From Bettongia penicillata ogilbyi (Eukaryota > Chordata > Mammalia > Diprotodontia > Potoroidae): a stretch of 64,000 nt of DNA. Each line of letters begins with the position of its first letter. Position 1 is the stretch's first letter. Where the stretch lies: assembly GCA_023548195.1 (NCBI GenBank), contig JAJHZJ010000414.1, forward strand, positions 1,040,501 to 1,104,500. Direction: 5' to 3'. The notes beneath the pieces are model-generated. The model did not search any database. It saw only the letters and a list, made by a program, of their open reading frames with translations, and had not been told where the DNA came from. A program made the position numbers and the translations under genes. Shown piece after piece: positions 43,745 to 59,969 of the stretch.

Positions 43745-43909
43745 TTCATGTGCAATCCTGTGGATTTGTTCAGCTGTCTGGCAGAGGAGCACAACATCAC
43801 CGTGAACCAAGTCAACGCCTGCCATGTGGGCGAATCAGCTTTCAACTACAGCCTGGGCATTGAGCACGGCTTCTGTGGCAATCCCCGGCCCAACTGCAAC
43901 TTTCCAGAG
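43745..43909 (+). CDS. ADCY5: ADCY5 exon 10 of window: outer loop between TM9 and TM10 with N-glycosylation sites (inferred exon 13)
   Basis: It encodes 55 codons, from [20 protein letters not shown] through [17 protein letters not shown] to [11 protein letters not shown] and NYS are N-glycosylation sequons on the outer face, as is usual for membrane cyclases. Cys residues in FMCN, SCLA, ACHV, GFCG and NCNF may pair; that is inference. It is 165 bp, phase 0 at both ends. The acceptor is CTGCCCAG; the donor GTACCC is weak. This exon has more differences from human than any other here, as expected for an outer loop. Confidence 0.95.
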
Positions 43910-48471
<4,562 letters not shown>

Positions 48472-48504
48472 TGATTTCTCCAACAACAACGGGACAATGC
48501 AGTG
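48472..48504 (+). CDS. ADCY5: ADCY5 exon 12 of window: 33-bp microexon, last outer loop (inferred exon 15)
   Basis: It encodes IDFSNNNGTMQC, with its first and last codons shared with the neighbouring exons. NGT is an N-glycosylation sequon in the outer loop before TM12. It holds three AAC codons in a row; the human peptide as remembered (IDFFNNGTSQC) is one residue shorter, so one AAC codon has been gained or lost. It is phase 2 at both ends and a multiple of three, so it can be skipped in frame. The acceptor is TGATTCCAG and the donor GTGAGT. Confidence 0.93.
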
Positions 48505-48973
48505 GTGAGTTAATGCTTATTATCCATTGACATGGAGAGGGTGTCCAGAGTGAAAAGGAGACAACGCAGTCAGAGAGCCAGACAATATGGTAGAGAATCC
48601 CTCGGGGGGACCTTGGAGATCACATGAAACAGCAGGACCACAGCCTCTGGGGTCAGAAGACCTGGTTCAAATTCCACCTCTGATGATGACTGCCTGTGTG
48701 ATCTGGGCCTGTTCCTCATCTGTAAAATGAAGGAGTAGATTTAATTCCCTTTAAGATCCCTTTCTGCTCTAGATCTAGGACCATAAAGCATTTTCCCAAG
48801 GTCAGATAGCAGGTAGCACTCTTTCAACTAGGCTCCAGGAAACTCAGAGGATTCATCATAGACAAGATACATGTAAACTGATATGAGGAAAAAAGGGTGA
48901 GCTTGGAAGGATGAAGCTGGGGTTGGTTAGAAAGTGATTTATCCAAGTATTAGGATGTTCTGAAACCCAATCT

Positions 48974-48975
48974 CT

Positions 48976-49030
<55 letters not shown>

Positions 49031-49080
49031 ATATACGTATATGTATCTAAATGGATATGGATATGTATGTATGTATATAT
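48974..49080. repeat. TA/TG microsatellite
   Basis: A TA run (about 48974-49017) passes into TG and then mixed TATG/TGTA units to about 49080. Confidence 0.85.
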
Positions 49081-49264
49081 CCTGTGCAAGGATTGAATTT
49101 TTTAATTTTTTAACTACCAATTTCTCTACATTATCTATAGCCACAAATGGTAATGAAATCCTAGATAATCAAAATCCACAGACAAGCCAGAAACCTCATT
49201 TTATTTACTATAGGATCCTAGCTTCTCTGAACCCCTAGCCAACCTTTATCTAGAACTACTCATA

Positions 49265-49520
49265 GCCTTGGGCAGTTAGGTGGCAAAGTGGATTCGGTAC
49301 TGGGTCTAGAGTCAGGAAGATTCATCTTCCTGAGTTCAAATCTGGCCTCAGATACTTCCAACTGTGTGACTCTGGGCAATTCATTAAACCTTGTGGGTGC
49401 CTCAGTTTCCTCATTTGTAAAATGAGCTGGAGAAGGAAATAGCAAATCACTGCAGTATCTCTGCCAAGAAAACCCTAAATACAGTCACGGAGAGTCAGAC
49501 ACAACTGAGAACAATGAACA
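49265..49520 (+). mobile_element. Mar1-type SINE
   Basis: Recognised by TTGGGCAGTTAGGTGGCAAA, CTGAGTTCAAATCTGGCCTC and GAGCTGGAGAAGGAAATAGC. Confidence 0.85.
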
Positions 49521-50141
49521 ACCACACTGACAGGCTTGGTGTGTGTCTCCTCTCTTTCCCTTCCTTCTAGGAAAAAGGACTGGTAGGCAAAGAAATGATG
49601 GGAGCACAAAAGAAAGGAAGGAGGAAACAAGATTCCGCTCTTGGATAGCTGGAAGTTGGCTGTATTAGTACACTGTGTATTACTGACAGTCCAGAGTATT
49701 TACGACCCTTAACTTGGTACCTGATCATTGTCAGATCATATATATAGAAAAACATATGCATTACCTGTCAAGTGGTCTCTGGAGGCAATTGGGGTTAGTG
49801 ACTTGCCCTGGGTCATACTACTGGTAAATGTCTGAGGTCACATTTGAACTCAGGTCCTCCTGACTCCAAGGCAGGTGCTCTATCCAACGTGCCACTTAAC
49901 ACCTCCTGCCAAGTGGGTTTTTAGGCTCTTGAGGATAAAAAAGTAGAAGGGTTGTAGAGTCAGGAAACCAGGATGGAGAGATTGATTAAAGGTCAGATGA
50001 AGTTATCTGGAAGGCATCTTATGATCTTATAGAAGGATGAGAGCAGAGTGGATTGGCAGGCGGTGTGGGGTAAAGGAAATCAAGATACATTGTGTGCTGT
50101 CCAAGGCAAATGATAAGCTCACGTCCTCTTTCTGCCCACAG

Positions 50142-50274
50142 CCCCGAGCATGTGACAAAGGTAGCCCTAAAGATTATGACGCCCATCATCATCTCTGTCT
50201 TTGTGCTGGCTTTGTACCTTCATGCCCAGCAAGTAGAGTCCACAGCCCGGCTAGATTTCCTCTGGAAACTTCAG
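50142..50274 (+). CDS. ADCY5: ADCY5 exon 13 of window: TM12 and signalling helix (inferred exon 16)
   Basis: It completes a Cys codon and encodes [20 protein letters not shown] then [20 protein letters not shown] and WKLQ. TM12 runs from about KIMTP to LYLHA. The [17 protein letters not shown] part is the start of the cytoplasmic helix that couples the second membrane cassette to C2. It is 133 bp, phase 2 in and phase 0 out. The acceptor is CTGCCCACAG and the donor GTAGGT. Confidence 0.95.
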
Positions 50275-50599
50275 GTAGGTGGGGCTTATACTCATTTCTG
50301 GTGCATTGGGGAACCCAGAAGAAACTTATTTAGCCTGTATGTAACTCTAGTGCTGTGTAGTTGGGGCATAATATGAACATGGCAGCACTCAGTGAAATGC
50401 CTAAGTGCTTTGCTCCCAAAACAATTATGTTAGGTATAGTATAGACTAATGCTTGGTAAGTGACTCCCTACCCTAATTTACCAGGCTGCCAGATGGGTCC
50501 AGCAAGCCTTCTCCCTGTATTTTGGAAGCATGAAGGGATTGATGGGGGTTGAGGAAATATATCACTTACCAAACTCCCAGAACTTGATATAGCCTCATC

Positions 50600-51440
50600 A
50601 TCACCATCTTCACTACTCTACATAACAAATTATCTACTGAAGAAGGCAGAAGACATGGATGTCTTCTTATACAGGAAAATATAAGACATAGTCTCCACCC
50701 TCATGACACTTAGGGTCTAGATTCAAGAAGACAAGATGTCTCCGTGTGACCATACCATCAGCATTTTAAGTTATGGTGTGAAAATGTTGAGGGAGTTCAA
50801 AGGAAGTCTTCTATATGAGGGAAGACTTCATAGAAGAGGAAGGATTTGAGCTGAAGCTTAAAGGATGGGTAGTATTTAGATAAGACATTAAAGGTAGAGA
50901 GAATGGCATGAGCAAAAAGCATATAAGTATGAAAGTCCAAGGGTAGCTAGATAGTGCAGTGGATAAAGCACCAGGCCTGGAGTCAGGAAGACTCATCTTT
51001 CTGAGTTCAAATCCAGCCTCAGCCACCTGTGTGACTGTAAGTCACTTCACCTTGTTTGCCTCAGTTTCCTCATTTGTAAAAATGAGCTGGAGATTTTTCC
51101 CAAGAAAACCTGAATAGAGGCCTAGAGATTTGGACATGACTGAAAAATGAATGGACAATAACATGAAAACCCAAGGAATGTCATTGAGTCTGGCTGGAGT
51201 GAAGTGTTTATGTAGTAGGAGATTATACTAGACTGTGGAAGGCCTCGATGCCAGACTGAGATATGTTATTCTACAGGCAGTGGGGAGTCACAGGAAGTTT
51301 CTAAGCAATGAAATGACATGTTCAGTACTGTGCATAAGGCATATTAGTCTGTCAGTGTGCTGTAAGATGGCTCAAAGAGGGAAGAGCTTGGAAACAGAGA
51401 CACCAATTAGGAGACTGCTGTATAGAATGCTGAACTTGGA
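50600..51440 (-). mobile_element. L2/CR1-clade LINE 3' region, antisense, interrupted by a SINE
   Basis: Phrases such as GGCAGTGGGGAGTCACAGGA recur in the copy at 53980-56045. It is split by the SINE at 50941-51162. Heavily worn and not coding. Confidence 0.6.
50941..51162 (+). mobile_element. Mar1-type SINE inside an L2/CR1 LINE remnant
   Basis: ATGAAAGTCCAA (50929-50940) and ATGAAAACCCAA (51163-51174) look like a slightly worn target-site duplication. The insert has the GGTAGCTAGATAGTGCAGTG start and the AGTTCAAATCCAGCCTCAG core. Confidence 0.8.
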
Positions 51441-54400
51441 GCAAGACCTAGTCACATCCTGCCTCTGACATTTACTCTGTGACCTTGGGCAAGTCACTTA
51501 ACCTTCAGTTTTCTCAAGTGTAAAATGAGGGGGTTGGTCTTAATGAACTCCAAGATCTCTTCCAGCTCTGAATCTCTGGTGCTATATTAATAAGAGCCTA
51601 GATTTAATTTTTAGTTAAGAATCACAGATACTCTGACAACAATTCCCAGAGGTCAGAGCCACATTGGACAATTTCCTATGGGACTGCTCAGGCACCTTCT
51701 CTCTTCTGGCTGAATGACTGGGAGTCTTCGATCTTGGGCTTATCCTCAAGCCCTTTCCCCATCTCTGAGTCTCCTCTCGGGGCCATCCTCAGGCCATCCA
51801 CATCTGTCTTTCTGTGTGAAAAGGCTCCAGCACCGTAACCAGTGCCTGACCACCCAGTGTGTGTGGCTGAGACTAGGCGACACCAACACTCTCTTCTCCT
51901 TTTCCCCAGCCCATAAGAGGTATGCTCTCACTGGAGGTAACCCAAGGTGGGTTGCCTCTCTACTAAACACTTGTGAAAATGGAGGAAGAAGCGGGAAGGA
52001 GGAGAGAGATCCTAACAGAAATCCCGAGCTACCACCCCACTCTTGAGGCATATTTATTCCACTTCTTCACAGGAGAATAAGCAAATGGAAGAACTGTCAT
52101 AACTGAGCAAAACCAGCCCTGCAGGCTTTGCTAAATGCAGTCTCTGACCCTGTCCCCGTCTACCCACCCACTCTGCCCTCCTCCCTAGTCCCTGTGGCCA
52201 GCCATCACCACCTTCCTGGGCCTGACGTGGACGTGGGGCCAAGGTATAAAGCAACAGCGTCTAGTCTTGAGAACCTCTGCTTTCTTTGAAAGTTTGTTGG
52301 CTGTCACAAGAAGGTTTCAGTTCATTGGAAAATTAGAGCCTTTGGCTGGCCCTTAGTTTATGAGTAGTCTGCCCCCTTCAGGCCTACACAGGCAGCCTTC
52401 GGTGGACTTCTCTGCAGAAAGCCCATGGGGTACAAGGGCCATCTTTGTTAGTGGCACAGGAGCGAGTTGACACCAACACAGTCCTCTCCTTACCTCTTGC
52501 CCAATTACTTGCCATGAGAATCAGAGGATGCACCTCTTTACTCTTCCAGCTGACAAGTCATTAGAATTAGTGGTTATTCAGCCACATTCTTGCCATTCCT
52601 TCCCCTTCTACCTACACCAGGAGGCAAAGGTTCACAGGATTCACAGATAGAATTATAGAGAGGGGAGGAACCTCAGGGGCCATCAGGCTCACTTCCTTTA
52701 TTTTATAAATGAGGAAACTGAGGTGTCCAGAAAGGTTAAAGTGATATGGCCAAGGTCACAAATGGAGTCAAGTGTCAGAGGCAGGATTTGAACCCAGAGG
52801 ATTTGTCCTCTGACTCCCCAGCTGTCCCCCTTGCTTTTTCCATTGCACTACCTGCCTCTGGAACTTTGATATGCTGCTCTTTAAAGACTATTGGCCCCTG
52901 CCCTTGCTCATGTACATTCCCTTCCATAACCTATTCCATCCCAATAACTGAAGAAAAGAGCAGTGCAGGAGCAGTCTTAGGTAAGACATGCAGGTGCTCA
53001 GCACAGCTCTGAGGGAAAGCAGAGGGTGGAGAAGAGACAATCCCCTTGTAGAAAAAAGGAGAAGTTTAAGTTAGGATGAGCAAGTATAAGGGCTAAGTGT
53101 GAGCCAATACCAGGTTTTCTTCAGTATACTGAAATCCAAGGGGTTGAGACAGAAACACAAAACTGGCTGTAGGAACACCTTCCCCAAAGTCTTCATCTTT
53201 TGTAGAGGTTGCTTTCATCCCTTGTCTCAGATTTACTGGCTTGGTCAACAGACCGGAAACCAGTGTGTTCCTCTTTTGACTCAACTACACCAGTAGGCTA
53301 ATGGGCTCAGTCACCACTACTTAACAGCTGGATCACCTTGACTAAGTTAATTAATCTCTCCAGATCTACAACACTGGACCAGCAATGCGATTTTCTCCAT
53401 CACTAATGGTATTTTGTCTCTGCCAAGCCAAATGGGATGTTCAGAATCATACACCCTTACAGTCAATGGGGAACTTGGAGTCTGATACCTGTAATTTCAT
53501 CAAGAGGAATGGGAGCGGAGTCAATTTAACCCCTCAGATCCCACTATACTATGATGGGTCTTTTTCAGCCACTCTACTAATTAGTCATACTCTTATTTGG
53601 GAAACTGACGGTGTTTCTGTGGGCTTTGTTCTTTTGGGCCCTATCTGGCAGAACTAAGGGGGATGGCTGGATGCTTCAGAGATGCATTCTGGCCTTCCTG
53701 ACACTCACGGGTAGCTGACAGTGGAACAGACTGCCCTGGGAGATGGGTAGTTTCCTTTAAGCAGAGGCTAGATGATCATTGGTCAGAATGTTATAAAGGC
53801 AATTCCTGTACTTGAAACAGAATTGTTGACATCTGAGGTCCCTTCCAAGTCAGTGATTGTGTGGTTCTGTGACCATCACTTGAGCCACCATAGGACAGCA
53901 TTCTATGACAGCCTCAGTCATCCGGCAGAGAGAGGTACTGACAGTCAAAGGCACATTCAGAATCAGGTCTACAATATACCAAAGGCATTGATGAAGCACC
54001 TACTGAATGCCAGGTGCTGTGCTAAATGCTAGAGATACAAAAAAGGCAAAAGATGCTCACAGTCAAATGGGAGAGACTACATGAAAATAGCTGTGTACAA
54101 ACAAGCTAGGTACAGGGTAAATTGTAGGTAATCTCAGATGATGGGTCTTTAGCTGAGACTTGAAGGGAGCCAGGGAAACCTGGAGACAGAGATGAGGAGG
54201 GAGATTATTCTAGTCATGGGAGACAGCCAGTGAAAAATGCCCAGAGTCAGGAGCCTTCCTTGTGCAAGGATGAGCAAGGAGGTCAGTGTCACTGGATTAC
54301 AGAGTACATGGGATGATGAAGGTATGATAAGACTTGAAAGATACAACAAAGCCAGGTCATGAAGGAATTTAAAAGTCAAATATGATTTTACATTTGATTT

Positions 54401-54859
54401 TGAAGATGATAAGGAATCACTGTAGCTTATTCAATGGAGGGTGTAATATAGTCAAACTTAGCCTTTAGGAAGATCAATTGGACAGCTCAGTGGACAATGG
54501 AATAGAGTGGGGAGAGACTGGGGCAGGAAGACCATCCAGTAGGCTATTGCAATAAACCAGGTGTAAGGTGGTGGTAGGAGAAAAGGGGATCTATTCAAAA
54601 GATGCTATGAAGGTAGAAACAATAGTGAGGGATAGTTGAGGATGACACCTGTGTTGTGATTCTAAGTGATTTGGAGAATAAGAAAGAGGTAAGGGTAGGG
54701 GTGTAGGTGGGGGAAGAGGGAAGATAACAAGTCCAATTTGGGATGTGTTGAGTTTAAGATGTCTATGGAATATCCAGTTGGAGATGTTCAATAGACAGAT
54801 GGAAATGTGAGACTGGAGGTCAGAAGAGAGGTTAGGGCTGGACAGTTATAAGAATCATC

Positions 54860-54862
<3 letters not shown>

Positions 54863-54930
<68 letters not shown>
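54863..54930. repeat. Compound GT/GA microsatellite
   Basis: About 24 GT units (54863-54910) followed by 10 GA units (54911-54930), uninterrupted. It lies within the L2/CR1 remnant. Confidence 0.95.
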
Positions 54931-55045
54931 TAACTGGATCCATGGAAGCTAATGAGATCACCAAATGAAATAGTATAGAGGGAAAAAAGCAAAGGACCTA
55001 GGACAGAATCTTGGGATATCCATGATTAGCATATTTGACCTGTGT

Positions 55046-55367
55046 GGAGCAACTAGATGGTGCACTCGATAGAGCACCAGTGCATGAGTCAGGAGGACCT
55101 GAGTTCAAATCTCACCTCAGACACTTGACAGTTACTAGCTGTGTGACCTTGGGCAAGTCACTTAACCCCAATTTGCCTCATCCTGGATCATCTCCAGTCA
55201 TCCTGATGAATATATCTGGTCACTGGATTCAGATGGCTCTGGAGGAGAAGTGAGGCTGGTGACCTGCACAGCCCTCCTTCACCCAAAACAAAATCAAGTG
55301 CAAGTCATGTCATTATTTCTCTGATGGCATAGTGTTCTTCGTCAGTGAAGGATGAACACACACACAC
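55046..55367 (+). mobile_element. Long composite SINE (tRNA head, core and extra tail) with perfect target-site duplication
   Basis: ATTTGACCTGTGT at 55033-55045 and 55368-55380 flanks a 322-bp insert. It has the usual head (GCAACTAGATGGTGC), the GACCTTGGGCAAGTCACTTA core, then a tail not seen in Mar1 copies (ATCTGGTCACTGGATTCAGA, GTCATGTCATTATTTCTCTG) and a CA-rich end. It sits inside the L2/CR1 remnant. Confidence 0.85.
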
Positions 55368-58329
55368 ATTTGACCTGTGTGAAGATCCAGAAAAAGACTG
55401 ATAAGGAGTGGTCATACAGGTAGAAAAACCAAGAAAAACAATTATTCAAAACCTAGAGAGAAGACAGTATCAAGGAGAAGAAAGTGACTGACAATGACAA
55501 AGGATGCAGACAGGTCAAGAAGGATGAGGAATGAAAAAACTGTCATCAGGTTTGGCAGTTAACAGATCACTGCACTGGTAATTTTGGAGAGAGAAATTTC
55601 AGTTGAATGGTTAGAAGGTCTGAAGTCAAACTGCAGAGTTGAGAAGAAAGTAAGAAGAAAGGAAGTGGAGGATCAATTCTAAACAGCCTTCTCAAGGAGG
55701 TTAGTCAGAAAAAAGGAAATGAGCTGTAGACTGACAGCTAACAGGAATGTATGGATGAAGGGAGAGCTCTTTCGAGTATGGGAGATATGGGTATGTTTGC
55801 AATAGGAAAGCAGCCAGTAGAGAGGGAGAGAATGAAGATAAGGGTGGGGGAGATGATAGAGGCATGGGATAGAATGGAATCACTTGTGTATAGAGAGGGG
55901 TTCATCTTGGCTGGGGGAAGGGCCGCATCTTCATGTAAGAGGGCTGAAGGACGACATGGTGGCGGGAGACAGAGGGGAAGAGGGAGCTCCAAGGGAATGG
56001 ACTCAGGTTTTTTCAAAGTTCTCAGCTGAGAGGGGATGGATGGAAGGATGAAAAGGTTTGGAAATGGCCAATGTAGTGAGTAAATAGTGAATCAATTAGA
56101 ATAGTATAAAAGGATTTCCTTCCCACATTTTGTCTGATTGAGATTATGTAACAAATTTGTAGGGGACCCAGTCAAAGAAATTGGGTTATAGGCAAATAAC
56201 TCTCCTTGTAAACATATGGATTCAGGGATACAGAAACAAAGGACACTGAGTCACAGACTGGCCAAAGAATTCAGTCCATCCCTCCCATATCTTTGAATAC
56301 CTTTTCATGACAGAAATATGTGATGGCATTGAGAAGATAGAGGAGAAGACAGGTGACATGCCCCCTACCCTTGGTACATTTCTAATCTAGTAGAGGAAAT
56401 CAGAGTATTTTTGTTTCCACAGCTGCTACTCAATTCAGTTTAACAAGTATTTACTGACTATCTACTATGTGCCTAGCACTGTACAGTGCACTAGGCAGGA
56501 TGCTTCGGCCCTCATGTGGCTTACATGACCTCAGACAAGTCCTTTAACATCCCTATGCCTCAGTTTCCTCATCTATAAAATGGAGTTAGGCTAGATGGGC
56601 TCTGAGATCCATTCCAGCTCAAGATCTATGATCTAACAATTAAAAAGTCACTTATAGCTATTTATGTTCAAATTCAAGAATATATGTATATATGCATATA
56701 AGTGTATATATCTATATCTATACCTACATACATATACATACACACACATATATGTATGAAAGATGTTGAATGCTATAGAAGGATCAAAGGAGAGAAATCT
56801 GTGGGTTTGGAGAACTTTGGGAGGATTTAATTAGAGGAAGTGGGACTTAAGGTAACTAATGAAGGAAAGGTAGGGAAGGAGGGAAGGGGTCATTCCCAGG
56901 TTCTGGGAATAGCATGGAGATGTGAAGGTAGAAAGGAGAACTGAAGTATGGCATTGGAGTAATAGGAGTTTTAAGGAGGTTAACTCAGCTGGATCTAGAG
57001 TGGCAGGAGCTAAGATTTATTATGTAAGGTAGGGCTAGACTATGAAGGTCTAGAATGAGAAGCAGAGAAATTTAGACTCGGCTCTCTAGGCAGTGTAGGT
57101 TTTCAGCAGAAAAGGTAATATAATAAAGCAGTCCTTTAGAAACAGTGATCCTGTTGTGTAAGATAGATCAGAAAGGAGGAAGACTAGTTAGGAAGCTATT
57201 ATATTAACTTAGACATAAGTGATGAATGCCTGGAATAGAGTGGTAGCAATGGAAAAGGAGAGGAAAAGACAAATCTGAGCAGGAAAACAAATGAATAATC
57301 AATGGGACCTATTTATTGATAGATATGATATTGAAATACCAATACTTCAAAGGTGTATGATTTTGTACTCCCTTCAATGATGCTGATTACAACCCCTTTC
57401 TACCTTATTAGATGGCCTTCCTGAGTTACTCTGGCTTAAAAAACAAAAAAATCAAAAAACTTAATGGCCTTGCAGCCAACTTCTGATGATGAACCTCTCC
57501 AGATTTAGTTACAGAGGCCTCTTGTGGAAATATAATCCATTAATAGGTCCATGCTTTTGTAGCCTTTTTCAGCTGGTAATACCAGTCAGCTCTTGAGTAG
57601 CTCTTAGGAGTGCATCAATACATCGCAACGAGGCACTGAAGTAGGAAGCCAAGGGAGGTACTGACAAGATATTTGGATTTAAGTAGAGGTGTAGTACTAT
57701 CAGGCCAAAATAAGCAGGTTTGGACTAGAGAAGAGGCTATCGGGAAGATTGTGAGTTCTGTTTTTGTACTTCTTGAGTTTGAGCTATGGCTTCAGTGTAG
57801 AGAGTTTCAATAAATAACTAAAGACCAAACCTCCAGTGCCTGATGTTAACTTAGGAGTCTTTGGTGGACAAGCTGTCTAAAGAAGAGGAAGGACGGATCC
57901 CAGGGCTAGGCCTTACGCTAAAGGAGAAAGCAGGAAATGACTATAAGAAGACTAGGTAGCAAAAAAGTTTCTACCCTTGGGGAGATCTCATTCTAATGAG
58001 GGGTTCATGTCCCTGGCACTATCTAGCCAGGAGACCTGAGCCATTCAAGTAGGAAAAGGTCTGGAAGGAAGGATAAGAGAGAGGAGAAACTGGAGTTAGA
58101 GAAGCCGATCATTCTGCAAACAATCCAGCAGCCATGAAGTGATTAGAATCCGATTTAAGGTCTTAATTAGAGTGAAGAAAAACACTATGAAGGGTAAGAT
58201 GAGGTGACTGAATCACTCGGACGATTGCTTAACAGGGGCATCAATTCATCTCCTTTGGTCTGTAACACTAAGCCATCTCTAACATTCCTTCCAACGCTAA
58301 CATTCTGCAACTTCATGATTTTAAGAATG

Positions 58330-58583
58330 TTGTTGTTCAGTTGTTTCAGCCATGTCCAATTCTTTGTGACCTCATTTGGGGTTTTCTTGGCAAAAATACT
58401 GGAATGGTTTGCCATTTCCTTCTCCAGTTCATTATATAGATGAGGAAACTGAGGCAAACAGCATTAAGTGACTTGCCCGGGGTCACACAGCTAGCAAGTG
58501 TTTGAGGATGGATTTTAACTCACAAAAATGAGTCTTCCTGACTTCAGGTCACACTCTATCCACTTTGCCACCTAGCTGCCCCC
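58330..58583 (-). mobile_element. Mar1-type SINE with target-site duplication
   Basis: GATTTTAAGAATG (58317-58329) and GACTTTAAGAATG (58584-58596) flank a 254-bp antisense SINE with TTTGGGGTTTTCTTGGCAAA, TGACTTGCCCGGGGTCACAC and CACCTAGCTGCCCC. Confidence 0.88.
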
Positions 58584-58673
58584 GACTTTAAGAATGCATG
58601 TAAACAAAGTCTACACGTAAAGTAATATGCAAATGAATACAAAATTCTGTATTGTGAACAAAAGATAAATGCT

Positions 58674-58906
58674 CTTGTAGTTGTTGATATGTCCAACCCT
58701 TCATGATCCCATTTAGGGTTTTCTTGGCAAAGATGCTGGAGTGGTTTGACATTTCTTTCTCCAGTGGATCCATTTTATCACGCAATCAGAGGTTAAGTGG
58801 TTTTGCTCAGGGCCACACAGCAAGGAAATATCTGAGGCTGAATTTGAACTCAGTTCTTCCTAACTCCAGGCACAGTGTTCTATCCACTGAGCCATTGACT
58901 GCCTGT
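58674..58906 (-). mobile_element. Mar1-type SINE with target-site duplication
   Basis: AGATAAATGCT at 58663-58673 and 58907-58917 flanks an antisense SINE with GTTTTCTTGGCAAAGATGCT and TGAATTTGAACTCAGTTCTT. It lies 90 bp from the previous copy. Confidence 0.85.
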
Positions 58907-59564
58907 AGATAAATGCTAGAGTTTGAGAAGCAGTGGCATGACAAGAGAGAGCTACCTGGGGTTAGCGATTAGGACCCAGGCTGGTGGAAAGGAATCTGAC
59001 AGCCATTCCCAAGGTGTTGTTTGTAGAGGGTGCAAGATGCCTATGACTGTGAAGCTGTTATGTCACAAGGAGTGTCAGTTGTCAGTCCAGGCTAACACAA
59101 GGTCATAGCTCAGAGCAGCTGTGGAGGTTTGAGGCCTTTTTTTCTGACTAATTAACCCAACATCTCCCAAGCACTACCACGCACTGTGTTCGGTGCCATG
59201 AGGGACACAAATAAAAAAGATATGATCCTTTTCCCAGCAAAGTGGCCTCTCTTCTCCTTTTCCTCTTCCCATCCTTTAAAGCCCTATCCAATTACAACCT
59301 CCTCCCAGAAGTTTTGCCAGGGGTAAACTCTCCCCCTCTGATTCAGTTTTGTTTTGTAACTCTACAATATACTTACCAGGTGGTATTAAGTGAGATAATA
59401 TTTATAAAGCACTGAGTACAATGCCTAGCCCATAGGAGGTGGCTTAAAAAAATGCTTGTTTCTTCCCACTAATAACACTGTGGTTGTCTTTGTTGGTGTC
59501 TTATCTACACTCTGTATCACAACCCCATCTCCACACCCCTAGGATAGACAGGGCTCTGCACAGA

Positions 59565-59815
59565 GTAGCTGGTGCTGTTTTCAGTTGTGTCTGACTCTTT
59601 GTGACCCTATTTGGGGTTTTCTTAGCAGAGATACTTAAGTGGTTTGCCGTTTCTTTCTCCAGTTCCTTTTGTGGAGGAGGAAACTGAGGCAAAAAGGATT
59701 AAGTGACTTGCCCAGTTAAGTCTTAAGTAAGTGTCTGAGGCCAGGTTTGAACTCAGGAAGATGAGATTTCCTGATTCCAGGCCCAGTGTTTGATTCACTG
59801 CACTCACACTGATGC
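59565..59815 (-). mobile_element. Mar1-type SINE
   Basis: Recognised by GTCTGACTCTTTGTGACCCT, TTTGGGGTTTTCTTAGCAGA and TTGAACTCAGGAAGATGAGA. About 340 bp before the next ADCY5 exon. Confidence 0.82.
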
Positions 59816-59969
59816 CTACACAAGTACCTAACGTTTATTGAATGAATGAAGAGTAAGTCCATTTTACCTACTTCAGGATTTTATCTACTGCCATCTAACC
59901 ATAAGTTCTTAGATTTCTTTTTACCTTTCCCCATTGTAATTGGAAGGCTGGGTCCATTTCTTCTTCCAC

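Larger units (their letters stand above)
48505..50141 (+). other. ADCY5: Intron, 1.6 kb
   Basis: It holds a MIR-type SINE (48610-48800, +), a TA/TG microsatellite (48974-49080), a Mar1-type SINE (49265-49520, +) and a shorter SINE (49770-49905, -). Bases 49910-50140 show nothing recognisable. Confidence 0.7.
53980..56045 (-). mobile_element. L2/CR1-clade LINE remnant, antisense, interrupted by a SINE
   Basis: Read on the minus strand, the stretch about 55700-55380 corresponds to the reverse-transcriptase part of a CR1-type LINE (family text of the type FSVLILLDLSAAFDTVDH is recognisable in decayed form), and the text down to 53980 is its 3' region. It is split at 55046-55367 by a younger SINE. 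No intact frame remains. Confidence 0.65.

Noticed and set aside
53040..53760. Possible endogenous retrovirus remnant
   Set aside because: The frame at 53385-53657 looked protein-like for a moment, but no protease, polymerase, LTR or primer-binding text was found.
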